From positions 1 through 34,779 of the forward strand of contig JAHIYJ010000055.1 in assembly GCA_018814825.1 (NCBI GenBank): a stretch of 34,779 nucleotides of DNA, in the 5' to 3' direction. Source of the stretch: Candidatus Omnitrophota bacterium. GTDB lineage: Bacteria > Omnitrophota > Gorgyraeia > Gorgyraeales > Gorgyraeaceae. Positions 16,319-24,948 of the stretch are shown in pieces (within the stretch, counting starts at the first letter, position 1; each line of letters opens with the position of its first letter). The notes beneath the pieces are model-generated. The model was not told where the DNA came from. It saw nothing but the letters and a program-made list of their open reading frames with translations, and ran no database searches. The position numbers and the translations under genes were made by a program.

Positions 16319-17683
16319 TTAATTTAAGCTTACTCTGGAGGTTTTGTAGCCGGTGACAAACAGGTGCGTATTGCCTTCGCTGACAGAGTCATGGATCCTG
16401 CCTTTTGAGTCTATGAAGCAGGAATAGCCGGTGTTCGCGCATCTTACGACAGGTACCCTGTTCTCTATAGCCCTGAAGACCGAACACGCGGCGTGCTGGT
16501 ATGGCGCACCGCTTTTGCCATACCAGGCATCGTTGGTGATGACCACCAGGAATCTTGCGCCATTCCTGACAAACTCTCTAGCAAGAGATGGAAAGATATC
16601 TTCGAAACAAATTAATGTGCCAAACTTAATGTTTCGGCTGAAAGCTGAAGGCTGAAAGCTGAAGGCTTTATATTCCTTTCCTGGAGTGAATTCCCCCAGT
16701 TCTCCCAGGACTAACCTGTGCAGAATAGGAAGATTATCCGAAAACGGCACATATTCGCCGAATGGGACGAGATGGATCTTGTTGTACTCCGCTTCTACCT
16801 CCCCTCTCGGGGAAACCAAAACAGCGCTGTTATAAGTATCTAAACCCCTGGTTGTGTTAGCCCCTATCAGCGTCGGTATCATTATTTCTTTTACCATTTT
16901 CAGGACACGGTTTGTCTCTTCCTTGTCTTCCATGAAAAATCCCGGGAAAGAAGTTTCCGGCCATATTATCAGGTCAGGGTTCTGGAAAGCCACAAGCCTT
17001 GTGAGATTTATGTATTTTTTTATTATATCATCCGCGGCCGCGGGGTCCCATTTGACCTCCTGCGGGATATTGCCCTGGATAACCGAGACTCTTATATCCT
17101 GACCTTCTTTCGTCTCATTAACTCTCATCATCCCGTATCCAAACACCATTGCCAGCATGAGTCCGGCTATCACCAATTCCCTGAGAGACCTTCTGAAAAA
17201 TTTATAGACAGCCACGTTCACCGTCATTATCACAAAGGAAACCCCATATACTCCCGAGAAGTCAGCGACCTGTATAAGGAGATGGTTTTTGTATTGCGAA
17301 TAACCTAATAGCGACCAGCCGAATCCTGTAAAGAGACGCGCCTTGACCCATTCAAGAGATATCCATATAAGGGGAATTAAAAATATAGCGTATAGCGTGC
17401 AGCGTTTAGCGTATAAATTAAAAAATAGGGCAAAGATGCCAAAATATAACGCTAAATACAGACACAGAATAATTAACCCAATAACAGTCACATGATAAAG
17501 CCAGTATAGGACTCCCAGGTAAAATAAAAACCCGGAGATATATGAGATCAGAAATGCCTTCCTGGGAGATTTATTTTGTATCGCGAAAAAAAGCGGGACA
17601 AAACCTACAAAAGCAAGATAGCTGAGATTGAAATCAGGGAAGGCTAGGATTAATAGTATCGCTGAAAATATCGCAAGGAGCAT
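16319..17683 (-). CDS. lnt: Apolipoprotein N-acyltransferase
   Basis: Inner-membrane enzyme adding the third acyl chain to lipoproteins, a prerequisite for Lol sorting. The protein has 454 residues. An N-terminal bundle of several transmembrane helices fills residues 1-180, followed by a nitrilase-fold domain. Catalytic Glu243 (WPETSFPG), Lys302 (YNKIHLVPFGEY) and Cys359 (LICFEDIFP) are all present. Two heptamer arrays are read as protein: residues about 339-349 (KAFSFQPSAFS) and about 94-101 (RCTLYAIF). The ATG abuts a TATCAGC array, so no Shine-Dalgarno sequence is visible. Confidence 0.94.
   Translation of the reverse strand: MLLAIFSAILLILAFPDFNLSYLAFVGFVPLFFAIQNKSPRKAFLISYISGFLFYLGVLYWLYHVTVIGLIILCLYLALYFGIFALFFNLYAKRCTLYAIFLIPLIWISLEWVKARLFTGFGWSLLGYSQYKNHLLIQVADFSGVYGVSFVIMTVNVAVYKFFRRSLRELVIAGLMLAMVFGYGMMRVNETKEGQDIRVSVIQGNIPQEVKWDPAAADDIIKKYINLTRLVAFQNPDLIIWPETSFPGFFMEDKEETNRVLKMVKEIMIPTLIGANTTRGLDTYNSAVLVSPRGEVEAEYNKIHLVPFGEYVPFSDNLPILHRLVLGELGEFTPGKEYKAFSFQPSAFSRNIKFGTLICFEDIFPSLAREFVRNGARFLVVITNDAWYGKSGAPYQHAACSVFRAIENRVPVVRCANTGYSCFIDSKGRIHDSVSEGNTHLFVTGYKTSRVSLN
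16636..16670. repeat. Heptamer array in the lnt nitrilase domain
   Basis: GGCTGAA AGCTGAA GGCTGAA AGCTGAA GGCTTTA, five units of 7 bp, encoding KAFSFQPSAFS on the minus strand. It lies between the active-site lysine and cysteine blocks of Lnt, at a place where a surface loop is expected. Confidence 0.85.
17385..17412. repeat. Heptamer array in the lnt membrane domain
   Basis: ATAGCGT ATAGCGT GCAGCGT TTAGCGT, 7-bp period, encoding part of LYAKRCTLYAIF between two hydrophobic helices. The unit is the same as that in lptE (26704-26762), 9 kb away. Confidence 0.8.
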
Positions 17684-17685
17684 AT

Positions 17686-17763
17686 TATCAGCTATCAGCT
17701 ATCAGCTATCAGCTATCAGCAAAACATTTAAAACTGATAGCTGAAGACTGAAAGCTGAAAGCT
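17686..17763. repeat. Head-to-head heptamer hairpin between secA and lnt
   Basis: Five perfect TATCAGC units (17686-17720), an A-rich spacer, then the complementary family ACTGATA GCTGAAG ACTGAAA GCTGAAA GCT (17733-17763). The two arms can fold on each other. The array fills the whole 83-bp gap, starting 2 bp from the lnt ATG and ending 3 bp before the secA stop. Confidence 0.88.
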
Positions 17764-17766
17764 CCT

Positions 17767-20532
17767 CTATTTTCCGCAGCATTTTTTGTATTTTTTGCCG
17801 CTGCCGCACGGACATGGGTCATTACGGCCGACCTTTGGCTCTTCGCGCCTGTATGGCCTCGACTCAGACTGGTTACCTGAGTCTTCTATGTCTGCCGGTC
17901 CCGCGGAAGAACCGGACATACTGGACATGGGCACGGCCTCACTGTGCTCAAATTTCTTTGGCAGGACCTGAAATACGCCCCGCGGGCGGCCTTCCTCGCG
18001 CATGGCCTGCACCTTGAACAAAAATTCTACTGTCTCGTCTTTTATGGAGTCTATCATCGCCATGAACATATCATAACCCTCGTGCTGATACTCAACCAAT
18101 GGGTCGCGCTGGCCATATGCCCTTAGGCCAATACCTTCTCTGAGATTATCCATGGCGTGCAGATGGTCTTTCCACTTTGTGTCAATCACCTGGAGCATGA
18201 CCATTTTCTCCATGTGTCTTACGAGCTCAGGGCCCATCCTTTTTTCTTTTTCCTCATAATACGACTTTACCGTCCCGACCAGCTCATCAAGTATAGCGTC
18301 CCTGTCCTTCCCCTCCACCATGTCTTCCAGGCCTTCGAGTCTGATATTGAACTTTGACCAGAACCATTCCGTAAACTCTGTGTATTTCCAGTCCGACTTA
18401 TGCTGGTCAGGATTAAGATATAAACCTATGGCACTGTCTATCAACTCCTCTATTATCTCATAGAGATGTTCCTTTATATTCTCCCCCAGCAGTATCTTTT
18501 TTCTCTCCTCGTATATGACTTCCCTCTGCTTATTCATCACGTTATCGTACTCAAGGACATGCTTTCGTATGTCGAAATTATGCTGCTCCACCCTTTTCTG
18601 GGCAACCTCTATAGCCCTTGTTATAAGAGGGTGCTGTATGTCCTGCCCTTCCTCTATGCCGAGCCTGTTATATATGGCCGATATCTTACCCGAACCAAAG
18701 AGACGCATAAGATCGTCTTCAAGCGATATGTAAAATCTGGAAGAACCCGGGTCTCCCTGTCTGCCCTGCCGGCCGCGCAGCTGGTTATCTATGCGCCTGG
18801 ATTCATGTCGTTCAGTGCCTATCACGTGCAAACCGCCCAGCTGCACAACTTTCTCGTGCTCATCTTTCACCTTAGCCTTCGCCTCTTCAAGCAAACTGTC
18901 CATTTCTTCTTTTGTCACATTTTTAGGCCCCAGGCCTTTCGCCTTAAGCCAGTCACTGACCATCAATTCAGGATTACCTCCCAGCAGAATATCAGTGCCT
19001 CTACCCGCCATATTTGTTGCTATGGTCATGGCGCCCAGCCTGCCGGCCTGGGCGATAATCGTGGCTTCCATCTCGTGATACTTAGCGTTCAGGACATTGT
19101 GCGGTATCCCGCGGCGGCTCAAAAAAGAACTGATACGCTCTGACTTTTCTATCGAAATAGTGCCCACAAGGGCAGGCCTTCCTTTTCTATATAATTCCTC
19201 GATCTCGTTACAGGCGGCGTCAAACTTCTCTTTCTCGGTTTTATAGATCACGTCGGGATAGTTTGTCCTTATTAGCGGTTTATTAGTGGGAATGGATGCC
19301 GTGTCCAGCTTGTAGATATGGCTGAATTCCTGGGCCTCTGTCATGGCGGTGCCTGTCATTCCGGAAAGCTTTTGATACATCTTAAAATAATTCTGGAACG
19401 TAATGGTGGCTAACGTTTGGTTTTCCCGCGCTATCTTAAAGCCCTCTTTCGCCTCGATCGCCTGATGCAATCCGTCTGACCACCTGCGGCCCGGCATCAG
19501 GCGGCCCGTAAATTCATCGACGATAATCACCTCGCCGTCCTTCGCCACGTAATCAACGTCTCTTTCAAAAAGGTTGTGGGCCTTAAGGGCCTGTATGATA
19601 TGGTGCCTGTATTCCATGGTGCTTATGTCATGCATGTTATCAATCCCGAGCATCTCGGAAACCCTGGCCTCTCCGTCCTCTGTCAGGTGCGCGGTATGCG
19701 CCTTTTCGTCAACAATATATTCATAGCCTTTTGAAAGGTCTATGCCTTTGAACTTGGCGTCGATCTCGTCTTTTTCCAATATTATCCTGCCTTTTAAGTG
19801 CGGCACTATCTTATTGCATATGTAATACTTTTCGGTAGATTCCTCCGAGGGGCCAGAAATAATAAGCGGGGTCCGCGCCTCGTCAATAAGTATACTGTCC
19901 ACCTCATCGACAATAGCGTAGTTTAATTCCCTCTGTACCCTGTCTTCTTTTCTGACCACCATATTGTCGCGCAGATAGTCAAAGCCGAACTCATTGTTGG
20001 TCCCGTAAGTAATGTCGCTGCCGTAAGCCATCTGCCTGAGTTCCGGACCCATGTCATGCTGTATCACGCCTACCGTAAGCCCCAGGAACTCAAAAACAGG
20101 GCCCATCCAGTCCCTATCTCTCCTGGCCAGATAATCATTGACCGTTACGATATGGACGCCTTTCCCGCTAAACGCATTCAAATAAGCGGCCAGCGTCGCG
20201 ACAAGCGTCTTTCCTTCGCCAGTCGTCATCTCGGCGATCTTACCCTGATGCAGGACAATGCCTCCCATAAGCTGCACGTCAAAGTGTCTCATCCTTATCG
20301 TGCGCCAGGCCGCCTCCCGCACCACACTAAACGCCTCAGGCATGATATCATCCAGGGTCTCATCCTTTGAGATACGGGCCTTAAACTCATCAGTCTTTCT
20401 ACTCAGCTCATCATTGCTGAGCTTCTTTATCTCAGACTCAAGGGAGTTTATTTTATCGACCAGAGGCTTTAGCCTCCTGATCTCCCTCTGATTCTGCGAC
20501 CCTATGATTTTTCTTAATATCCAAGTAAACAT
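17767..20532 (-). CDS. secA: SecA preprotein translocase ATPase
   Basis: Motor driving protein export through SecYEG. The 921 residues contain Walker A TTGEGKT in [40 protein letters not shown] (Walker B), [22 protein letters not shown] and [15 protein letters not shown]. The C-terminus carries [16 protein letters not shown], the zinc-binding SecB/ribosome-contact motif, with a flexible linker before it. It is flanked on both sides by heptamer hairpins; the upstream array supplies AAGG, 7 bases before the ATG, as its only ribosome site. Confidence 0.97.
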   Translation of the reverse strand: MFTWILRKIIGSQNQREIRRLKPLVDKINSLESEIKKLSNDELSRKTDEFKARISKDETLDDIMPEAFSVVREAAWRTIRMRHFDVQLMGGIVLHQGKIAEMTTGEGKTLVATLAAYLNAFSGKGVHIVTVNDYLARRDRDWMGPVFEFLGLTVGVIQHDMGPELRQMAYGSDITYGTNNEFGFDYLRDNMVVRKEDRVQRELNYAIVDEVDSILIDEARTPLIISGPSEESTEKYYICNKIVPHLKGRIILEKDEIDAKFKGIDLSKGYEYIVDEKAHTAHLTEDGEARVSEMLGIDNMHDISTMEYRHHIIQALKAHNLFERDVDYVAKDGEVIIVDEFTGRLMPGRRWSDGLHQAIEAKEGFKIARENQTLATITFQNYFKMYQKLSGMTGTAMTEAQEFSHIYKLDTASIPTNKPLIRTNYPDVIYKTEKEKFDAACNEIEELYRKGRPALVGTISIEKSERISSFLSRRGIPHNVLNAKYHEMEATIIAQAGRLGAMTIATNMAGRGTDILLGGNPELMVSDWLKAKGLGPKNVTKEEMDSLLEEAKAKVKDEHEKVVQLGGLHVIGTERHESRRIDNQLRGRQGRQGDPGSSRFYISLEDDLMRLFGSGKISAIYNRLGIEEGQDIQHPLITRAIEVAQKRVEQHNFDIRKHVLEYDNVMNKQREVIYEERKKILLGENIKEHLYEIIEELIDSAIGLYLNPDQHKSDWKYTEFTEWFWSKFNIRLEGLEDMVEGKDRDAILDELVGTVKSYYEEKEKRMGPELVRHMEKMVMLQVIDTKWKDHLHAMDNLREGIGLRAYGQRDPLVEYQHEGYDMFMAMIDSIKDETVEFLFKVQAMREEGRPRGVFQVLPKKFEHSEAVPMSSMSGSSAGPADIEDSGNQSESRPYRREEPKVGRNDPCPCGSGKKYKKCCGK

Positions 20533-20534
20533 AA

Positions 20535-20600
20535 TTCAGCCTTCAGCCTTCAGCCTTCAGCCTTCAGCAGCTGATAGCTGAAAGCTGATAACCGAAAGCT
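20535..20600. repeat. Head-to-head heptamer hairpin between prfB and secA
   Basis: TTCAGCC four times then TTCAGCA (20535-20569), followed by GCTGATA GCTGAAA GCTGATA ACCGAAA GCT (20570-20600), the opposite-strand family. On the minus strand the unit reads GGCTGAA and its AAGG words lie just before the secA ATG. Confidence 0.88.
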
Positions 20601-20607
20601 TACTATT

Positions 20608-21705
20608 TTACTTCCTCGCCTTCCATTTCAAAAAAGCCTCTATAAACTCGTCTATGTCACCGTCCATAATAGCGTTGACATTGGACGTTTCATGGCTAGT
20701 CCTGTGGTCCTTTACCATTGAATAAGGGTGCATCACGTATGAGCGTATCTGACTCCCCCATTCGATCTTCTGTTTCTTGGCGTATTCCGCCTCCAGCTCC
20801 TTTTTTCTCTCTTCCATCTTTAATTCGTAAAGCTTGGCCTTTAACACCTTCATGGCCGTGGCTTTGTTCTTGTGTTGAGACCTCTCGTTCTGACATTGGA
20901 CCACGATGTTCGTGGGTATATGCGTAATCCTTACGGCGGAATCAGTTACATTTACATGCTGCCCTCCGGCGCCGCTCGAGCGATAGGTGTCGATCCGCAG
21001 GTCAGACTCATTCACTTCTATCTCTATGTCGTCCTCGATTTCCGGTATCACGTCCACTGACGCGAAAGACGTGTGACGCCTTTTATTGGAATCAAAAGGT
21101 GATATCCTGACGAGCCTGTGGACACCTCTCTCCGACTTAAGATACCCGTAGGCATATGGGCCCTCTATAATCATGACAACGCTTTTTACGCCGGCCTCTT
21201 CCCCTGACAGCATATCTATTATCTCTGTTCTATAGTTATTGCTGTCAGCCCACATGGAATACATCCTTAAAAGCATGCTGGCCCAATCGCATGATTCTGT
21301 CCCGCCGGCTCCGGCATGTATGCTGATAATAGCGCTGTTTTTATCCGTTTCGCCGTTCATCAGGCTCTTGAATTCAAGAGAACCTATATCTTTTTCCAGT
21401 TTACGTAGAAAAGATTCTATCTCTTTCGCGTCCTCTTCGTCCTTTTCGTCGACGATAACAAGAAACTCGCCCAGCTCGTCAAACTCTTTCCTGCATTGAA
21501 AATAAGGGTCTATTACAGCCCTTACTGTCTTTAATTCCTGGATAACCGGCCTTGCCTTTTCCTGGTTATCCCAAAATCCGGGGCTAGCCATGCTCGCCTC
21601 GAGCTCCTTAAGCCTGGCTTCGTTTTTATCAATATCCAGATAATTACGCAGCTCATCCAGCTTACTGTCCAATTCCTTCAATTTTAACTGAATTTCTGAT
21701 AACAT
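20608..21705 (-). CDS. prfB: Peptide chain release factor 2
   Basis: Terminates translation at UGA and UAA. The GGQ loop is present in YRSSGAGGQHVNVTDSAVRITH, and the class-specific SHETSNVNAIMDGD-type C-terminus is intact. I choose the ATG at 21703-21705 (MLSEIQLKLKE, 365 residues, the standard RF2 length) with GAAGG 5 bases upstream. The region equivalent to the E. coli frameshift site (LRNYLD here) is continuous in one frame, without CTTTGA or an internal Shine-Dalgarno, so autoregulatory frameshifting is absent. Its start lies 44 bp inside the end of ogt. Confidence 0.95.
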   Translation of the reverse strand: MLSEIQLKLKELDSKLDELRNYLDIDKNEARLKELEASMASPGFWDNQEKARPVIQELKTVRAVIDPYFQCRKEFDELGEFLVIVDEKDEEDAKEIESFLRKLEKDIGSLEFKSLMNGETDKNSAIISIHAGAGGTESCDWASMLLRMYSMWADSNNYRTEIIDMLSGEEAGVKSVVMIIEGPYAYGYLKSERGVHRLVRISPFDSNKRRHTSFASVDVIPEIEDDIEIEVNESDLRIDTYRSSGAGGQHVNVTDSAVRITHIPTNIVVQCQNERSQHKNKATAMKVLKAKLYELKMEERKKELEAEYAKKQKIEWGSQIRSYVMHPYSMVKDHRTSHETSNVNAIMDGDIDEFIEAFLKWKARK

Positions 21706-21997
21706 AATATCCTTCAAACACTTTTCTGTCATTTATAGCTGATAATTCTATATCCAGCAATTTCTTTTTCAAACCAGAGCCAAACGCATACCCGCCTAAA
21801 GAACCATCTGAAGATACTACTCTGTGACACGGAACTATAATAGTAAAGGGGTTTTTATTAAGCGCGTTTCCCACTGCCCTGGCCGAGCGCGGCTTCTTAA
21901 GCCTCCTGGCTATCCAAGCATATGTCCTAACCTGGCCGGCTGGAATTTGCTTTACAACAGTATATACCCTTTTCTCAAACGAAGTCAACGGTTTCAT
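21662..21997 (-). CDS. ogt: Methylated-DNA--protein-cysteine methyltransferase (short form)
   Basis: Repairs O6-alkylguanine by moving the alkyl group to its own cysteine. The 111 residues cover only the DNA-binding domain: FEKRVYTVVKQIPAGQVRTYAWIA, ARAVGNALNKNP (arginine-finger helix) and the active site IVPCHRVVSSDGSLGGYAFG with the acceptor Cys. Because PCHRV is intact it should be a true transferase, not an alkyltransferase-like protein, where this Cys is Trp or Ala. It begins 2 bp after uvrC and overlaps prfB, forming a compact DNA-repair pair. Confidence 0.9.
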   Translation of the reverse strand: MKPLTSFEKRVYTVVKQIPAGQVRTYAWIARRLKKPRSARAVGNALNKNPFTIIVPCHRVVSSDGSLGGYAFGSGLKKKLLDIELSAINDRKVFEGYYVIRNSVKIEGIGQ

Positions 21998-21999
21998 CT

Positions 22000-23250
22000 T
22001 TAATGAGGTACCAGTATCTTTTTCTCCCTCAGCTTATGATGGTACTTCAACGCAAACCTATGCGCCTCGTCCCTTATCTGCTGTATAAAATGTACTATCT
22101 CGGAATCCCTGTTTATGTCCAGGGGCGTTTTTGAGCCCAGCGTATATATCTTCTCGTGCTCCTTGGCGATTGATATAACAGGTATCCGCCTTAGGTTCAA
22201 TCCCAACAATTCCTCATAAGCGGCGCGCAGATGCCCTTTGCCGCCGTCTATTATGACAAGGTCCGGAAATTTAGCTTTCTCTTCCTTTAGTCTCGCGTAC
22301 CTGCGTTTCACTATCTCACGGATCATCGCGTAATCATCTATGTCCTTTACGCCTTTTATCTTGAATTTCCTGTAATTCGACTTGTCCGGCCTGCCGTTGA
22401 GAAAATACACCATGGAACCAGTCGCCTCTCTGCCGGCTATATTCGACACATCGAAGGCCTCTATCCTCAGAGGAAGCCATGGGAGCCTGAGCAGGCGCTT
22501 TAACTTCACGGCCACCTCTCCCCACCCGCTGTAATCGCTGAATCTCCTTCCGGGCACTTCTGAAAGCGCCGCAATCCTGTTTCTTATTATAGCGGCCTCC
22601 TCGAAATTCCGCGCCAGCGCCAGGCTGTTCATCTTTTTAGTCAATTCATCCAGGAGCTGTGTCTTCCTGCCTTCCAGAAAAAGTATAAGCTGTCGGACAA
22701 TCTCTCTGTATTTCTTTTGATCTATCTTTCCCGCGCACGGCCCGGCGCATTGACCTATGCGATAAGACAGGCAGACCTGGAAAGACATCTTCGCGCACGT
22801 CCTTAAAGGAAAAATGGCCTTCATTATGGACAGGGCCTTACGCAAGAGCTTAACGCGCGCGTACGGCCCAAAATACCTGGCCCCGTTATCCTTCCTTTTT
22901 CTTGTTATCAAGAGCCTGGGAAATTTTTCGTTTAATGTTAATTTTAAATAAGGAAAGCTCTTGTCATCCTTTAGATCGACGTTGTACCTGGGCCTTTTTT
23001 CCTTGACTAGGCCGGCCTCGTATATAAGAGCCTCCTCTTCCGAGGAGGTGACTATAAAATCCAGGTCTTTTACGTGTTCCAGAAGAGCTGTCTCTTTTGC
23101 CGTCCTGGGCCTGGATTTCTGAAAATAACTCGGCACCCTCTTCGAGAGGTCCTTCGCCTTACCTATGTAAAGGACCTCGCCTTTACCGTCTTTCATCAGA
23201 TAGACGCCCGGTGCCTTCGGTATGTCTTTTAATTTATCCTTAACGCCCAC
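22000..23250 (-). CDS. uvrC: UvrC excinuclease subunit lacking the C-terminal (HhH)2 domain
   Basis: Dual nuclease of nucleotide excision repair. The GIY-YIG domain (residues about 10-90, APGVYLMKDGKGEVLYIGKAKDLSKR), a Cys-rich segment (CAKMSFQVCLSYRIGQCAGPC) and a UVR motif (near 205-237) are present. The RNase H-like domain has IEAFDVSNIAG and VIIDGGKGHL. The protein stops at RDEAHRFALKYHHKLREKKILVPH, exactly where other UvrCs continue into the helix-hairpin-helix pair; 416 residues against about 600. No remnant follows: ogt starts 2 bp later. The GTG start is preceded by AAGGAG and overlaps murJ by 22 bp. Confidence 0.93.
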   Translation of the reverse strand: MGVKDKLKDIPKAPGVYLMKDGKGEVLYIGKAKDLSKRVPSYFQKSRPRTAKETALLEHVKDLDFIVTSSEEEALIYEAGLVKEKRPRYNVDLKDDKSFPYLKLTLNEKFPRLLITRKRKDNGARYFGPYARVKLLRKALSIMKAIFPLRTCAKMSFQVCLSYRIGQCAGPCAGKIDQKKYREIVRQLILFLEGRKTQLLDELTKKMNSLALARNFEEAAIIRNRIAALSEVPGRRFSDYSGWGEVAVKLKRLLRLPWLPLRIEAFDVSNIAGREATGSMVYFLNGRPDKSNYRKFKIKGVKDIDDYAMIREIVKRRYARLKEEKAKFPDLVIIDGGKGHLRAAYEELLGLNLRRIPVISIAKEHEKIYTLGSKTPLDINRDSEIVHFIQQIRDEAHRFALKYHHKLREKKILVPH

Positions 23251-24806
23251 TTTAAAAACTCCTTGGCCTCTTTTACGTCAAAGATAACGGCCGCCAATCC
23301 ATAACTTAACATGCCCAGGGATATAACGATAAAAAGATTCAGCTTTATCTTAAAAATAGAGACGTAAATAACCGCTGCCATTACTATGCTCGCCATAAAC
23401 ACTTTCAGGAATGAACGCAGTATCTTAGCCCCGTCAATAGCCCCTATTTTTTTTCTCAATATAAAAAACAAAAGAAAGAAATTGAACGTCCCCGAAAGTG
23501 ATGTGGCCAGCGCCAGCCCGCTTATCTTCAGGGGAAACATGAAAATTATACTAAGTATTATATTAAGTATCAGGGAAGCGCTTGCCACCTTTACGGGGGC
23601 AAGTGTATCCTTCAAAGAATAAAAACACGACACCAGAATCTTTATGCCTGCGTAGCTGAAAAGGCCTATGGAATATAACGAAAGCGCCCGCGCCGTAATA
23701 AAGGTCGAGTAACGGTCGAACATGCCCCTTTCAAACAACATGCTCGTTATGGGCTCTGAGAGCACTATGAGTCCCACTGACGCCGGAAGCATGATAAAAT
23801 TCACAGCCCTGAGAGAGAAAGAAAGCGTCTTTTTTAAATTACCGAGTCCAGCTTCAAGCGCCTCTCTTGACATGGTTGGCAGGGCCGCCTGCGCCAGAGC
23901 TATGCCGAATATCGCCAGCGGGAACTGAAAGATCCTGTTCGCGTAATAGAGCGCCGCCACGCCGCCTTCGCCCACTATGGACGAAAGAGACGCCAGCAAG
24001 GTATTTATAAAAATGTTTATCTGGTACACGCATGAACCCAAAACCCTGGGCGCGAGCAACCTGCCTATCTTTTTTACGGCCGGGTGATAAATGCCGCTTA
24101 AAAAATTAAACCCATGCCCCGTTCCAAACTTCTGCTCTCCTTTTATCAATCTTGATGTTTGGAATGGGGAGAACCCCCTGGCCGTTAAAAAAGGCACCTG
24201 GACAACGAGCTGTATAACCCCTCCTATCAAGACACCCGTGGCAAGCGCCCTGACGCTGCCCTGCCGCACCAGGGCGCATATTATTACGGAAAGGTTCAGT
24301 ATGGCCGGAGCGAAAGCAGGCGCTGAAAAATGTTTCAGGGAATTGAGGATGCCCATACAGTACGCCAAAAGCCCCACAAGCAACACATAAGGAAAAAGAA
24401 GCCTGGTCAGATATACCGTAACCCTGAATTTTTCGGGGTCATCTACAAACCCTGGAGCTATAAGGCGGATTATTACCGGAGCAAAGGCCACTCCCAGTAA
24501 AGTCACAAGGGCCAGGATGATTAACATAGCGTTCAGGAGCGCGTTTGCCAGATGCCAGAATTCTTCTTTCTTCCTGGTCTCTGAGTACTCGCTGAGGATA
24601 GGTACAAACGCCGCGTTCATGGCCCCTTCCCCTATTAAATCTCTCAGCATATTAGGTATACGGAACGCCACAACGAATGCCTGGGCGTATTTCGCGGTGC
24701 CGAAAAACTTGGCTATCAGGATATCGCGCAAAAACCCAAGCACCCTGCTTATGACAGTGGCAAACCCTATAGTGCCTGCTGATTTAAGGATGTGTTTTTT
24801 TGACAT
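23229..24806 (-). CDS. murJ: MurJ lipid II flippase
   Basis: MOP-superfamily flippase moving lipid II across the inner membrane for peptidoglycan synthesis. The 525 residues span about 14 hydrophobic helices. The N-terminus has TIGFATVISRVLGFLRDILIAKFFG and FRIPNMLRDLIGEGAMNAAFVPI, hallmark MurJ sequences. Residues about 213-230 (PFQTSRLIKGEQKFGTGH) are an in-frame palindrome insertion between ARGF and NFLSGIYHPAVKKIGRLL. It heads the murJ-uvrC-ogt-prfB-secA-lnt run and is divergent from rpsT, 142 bp away. A possible extended -10 (TGATAAAAT) near 24835-24850 is too weak to call. Confidence 0.95.
   Translation of the reverse strand: MSKKHILKSAGTIGFATVISRVLGFLRDILIAKFFGTAKYAQAFVVAFRIPNMLRDLIGEGAMNAAFVPILSEYSETRKKEEFWHLANALLNAMLIILALVTLLGVAFAPVIIRLIAPGFVDDPEKFRVTVYLTRLLFPYVLLVGLLAYCMGILNSLKHFSAPAFAPAILNLSVIICALVRQGSVRALATGVLIGGVIQLVVQVPFLTARGFSPFQTSRLIKGEQKFGTGHGFNFLSGIYHPAVKKIGRLLAPRVLGSCVYQINIFINTLLASLSSIVGEGGVAALYYANRIFQFPLAIFGIALAQAALPTMSREALEAGLGNLKKTLSFSLRAVNFIMLPASVGLIVLSEPITSMLFERGMFDRYSTFITARALSLYSIGLFSYAGIKILVSCFYSLKDTLAPVKVASASLILNIILSIIFMFPLKISGLALATSLSGTFNFFLLFFILRKKIGAIDGAKILRSFLKVFMASIVMAAVIYVSIFKIKLNLFIVISLGMLSYGLAAVIFDVKEAKEFLKWALRIN
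24109..24176. repeat. In-frame palindromic insertion in murJ with 5-bp flanking duplication
   Basis: Arms CCCCGTTCCAAAC (24117-24129) and GTTTGGAATGGGG (24157-24169) pair over 13 bp with one G-T. AACCC occurs on both sides (24109-24113 and 24172-24176), 63 bp apart, so one unit equals 21 codons. Removing it leaves ARGFNFLSGIYHPAVKKI, ordinary MurJ sequence. Confidence 0.82.
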
Positions 24807-24815
24807 ATTTAAGCC

Positions 24816-24844
24816 TTGACATGCTTAAAAACATATGTTATTTT
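24816..24844 (+). promoter_or_regulatory. Promoter of rpsT
   Basis: TTGACA (24816-24821), 17-bp spacer, TATTTT (24839-24844). A perfect -35 and a 4/6 -10 at ideal spacing predict a start near 24851 and a leader of about 100 nt, in which a hairpin covers the ribosome site. Confidence 0.75.
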
Positions 24845-24905
24845 ATCATTCACCATATTAATACGGAGCATTAATCCCCTCGCCGCCAAACAACAAAACC
24901 AGGGC

Positions 24906-24942
24906 AGCTCGGGATCAAATTTGCTTCGCAAATTTGAGGAGC
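24906..24942 (+). promoter_or_regulatory. Hairpin over the rpsT ribosome-binding site
   Basis: CAAATTTGC (24916-24924), loop TTC, GCAAATTTG (24928-24936): a perfect 9-bp stem. An outer pairing GCTC (24906-24909) with GAGC (24939-24942) would trap the GAGGAG ribosome site (24936-24941). It may be a translational control element, as S20 autoregulates in E. coli, or simply another inserted palindrome. Confidence 0.55.
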
Positions 24943-24948
24943 AATATT

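Noticed and set aside
17686-20600. Repeat arrays as CRISPR
   Set aside because: Units are 7 bp with no spacers, no 25-40 bp repeats and no cas genes.
20608-21732. Programmed +1 frameshift in prfB
   Set aside because: The RF2 frame is continuous through LRNYLD with no CTTTGA stop or internal Shine-Dalgarno.
22000-22010. UvrC shortened by a frameshift
   Set aside because: The stop is followed after 2 bp by ogt, so no leftover helix-hairpin-helix sequence exists in any frame.
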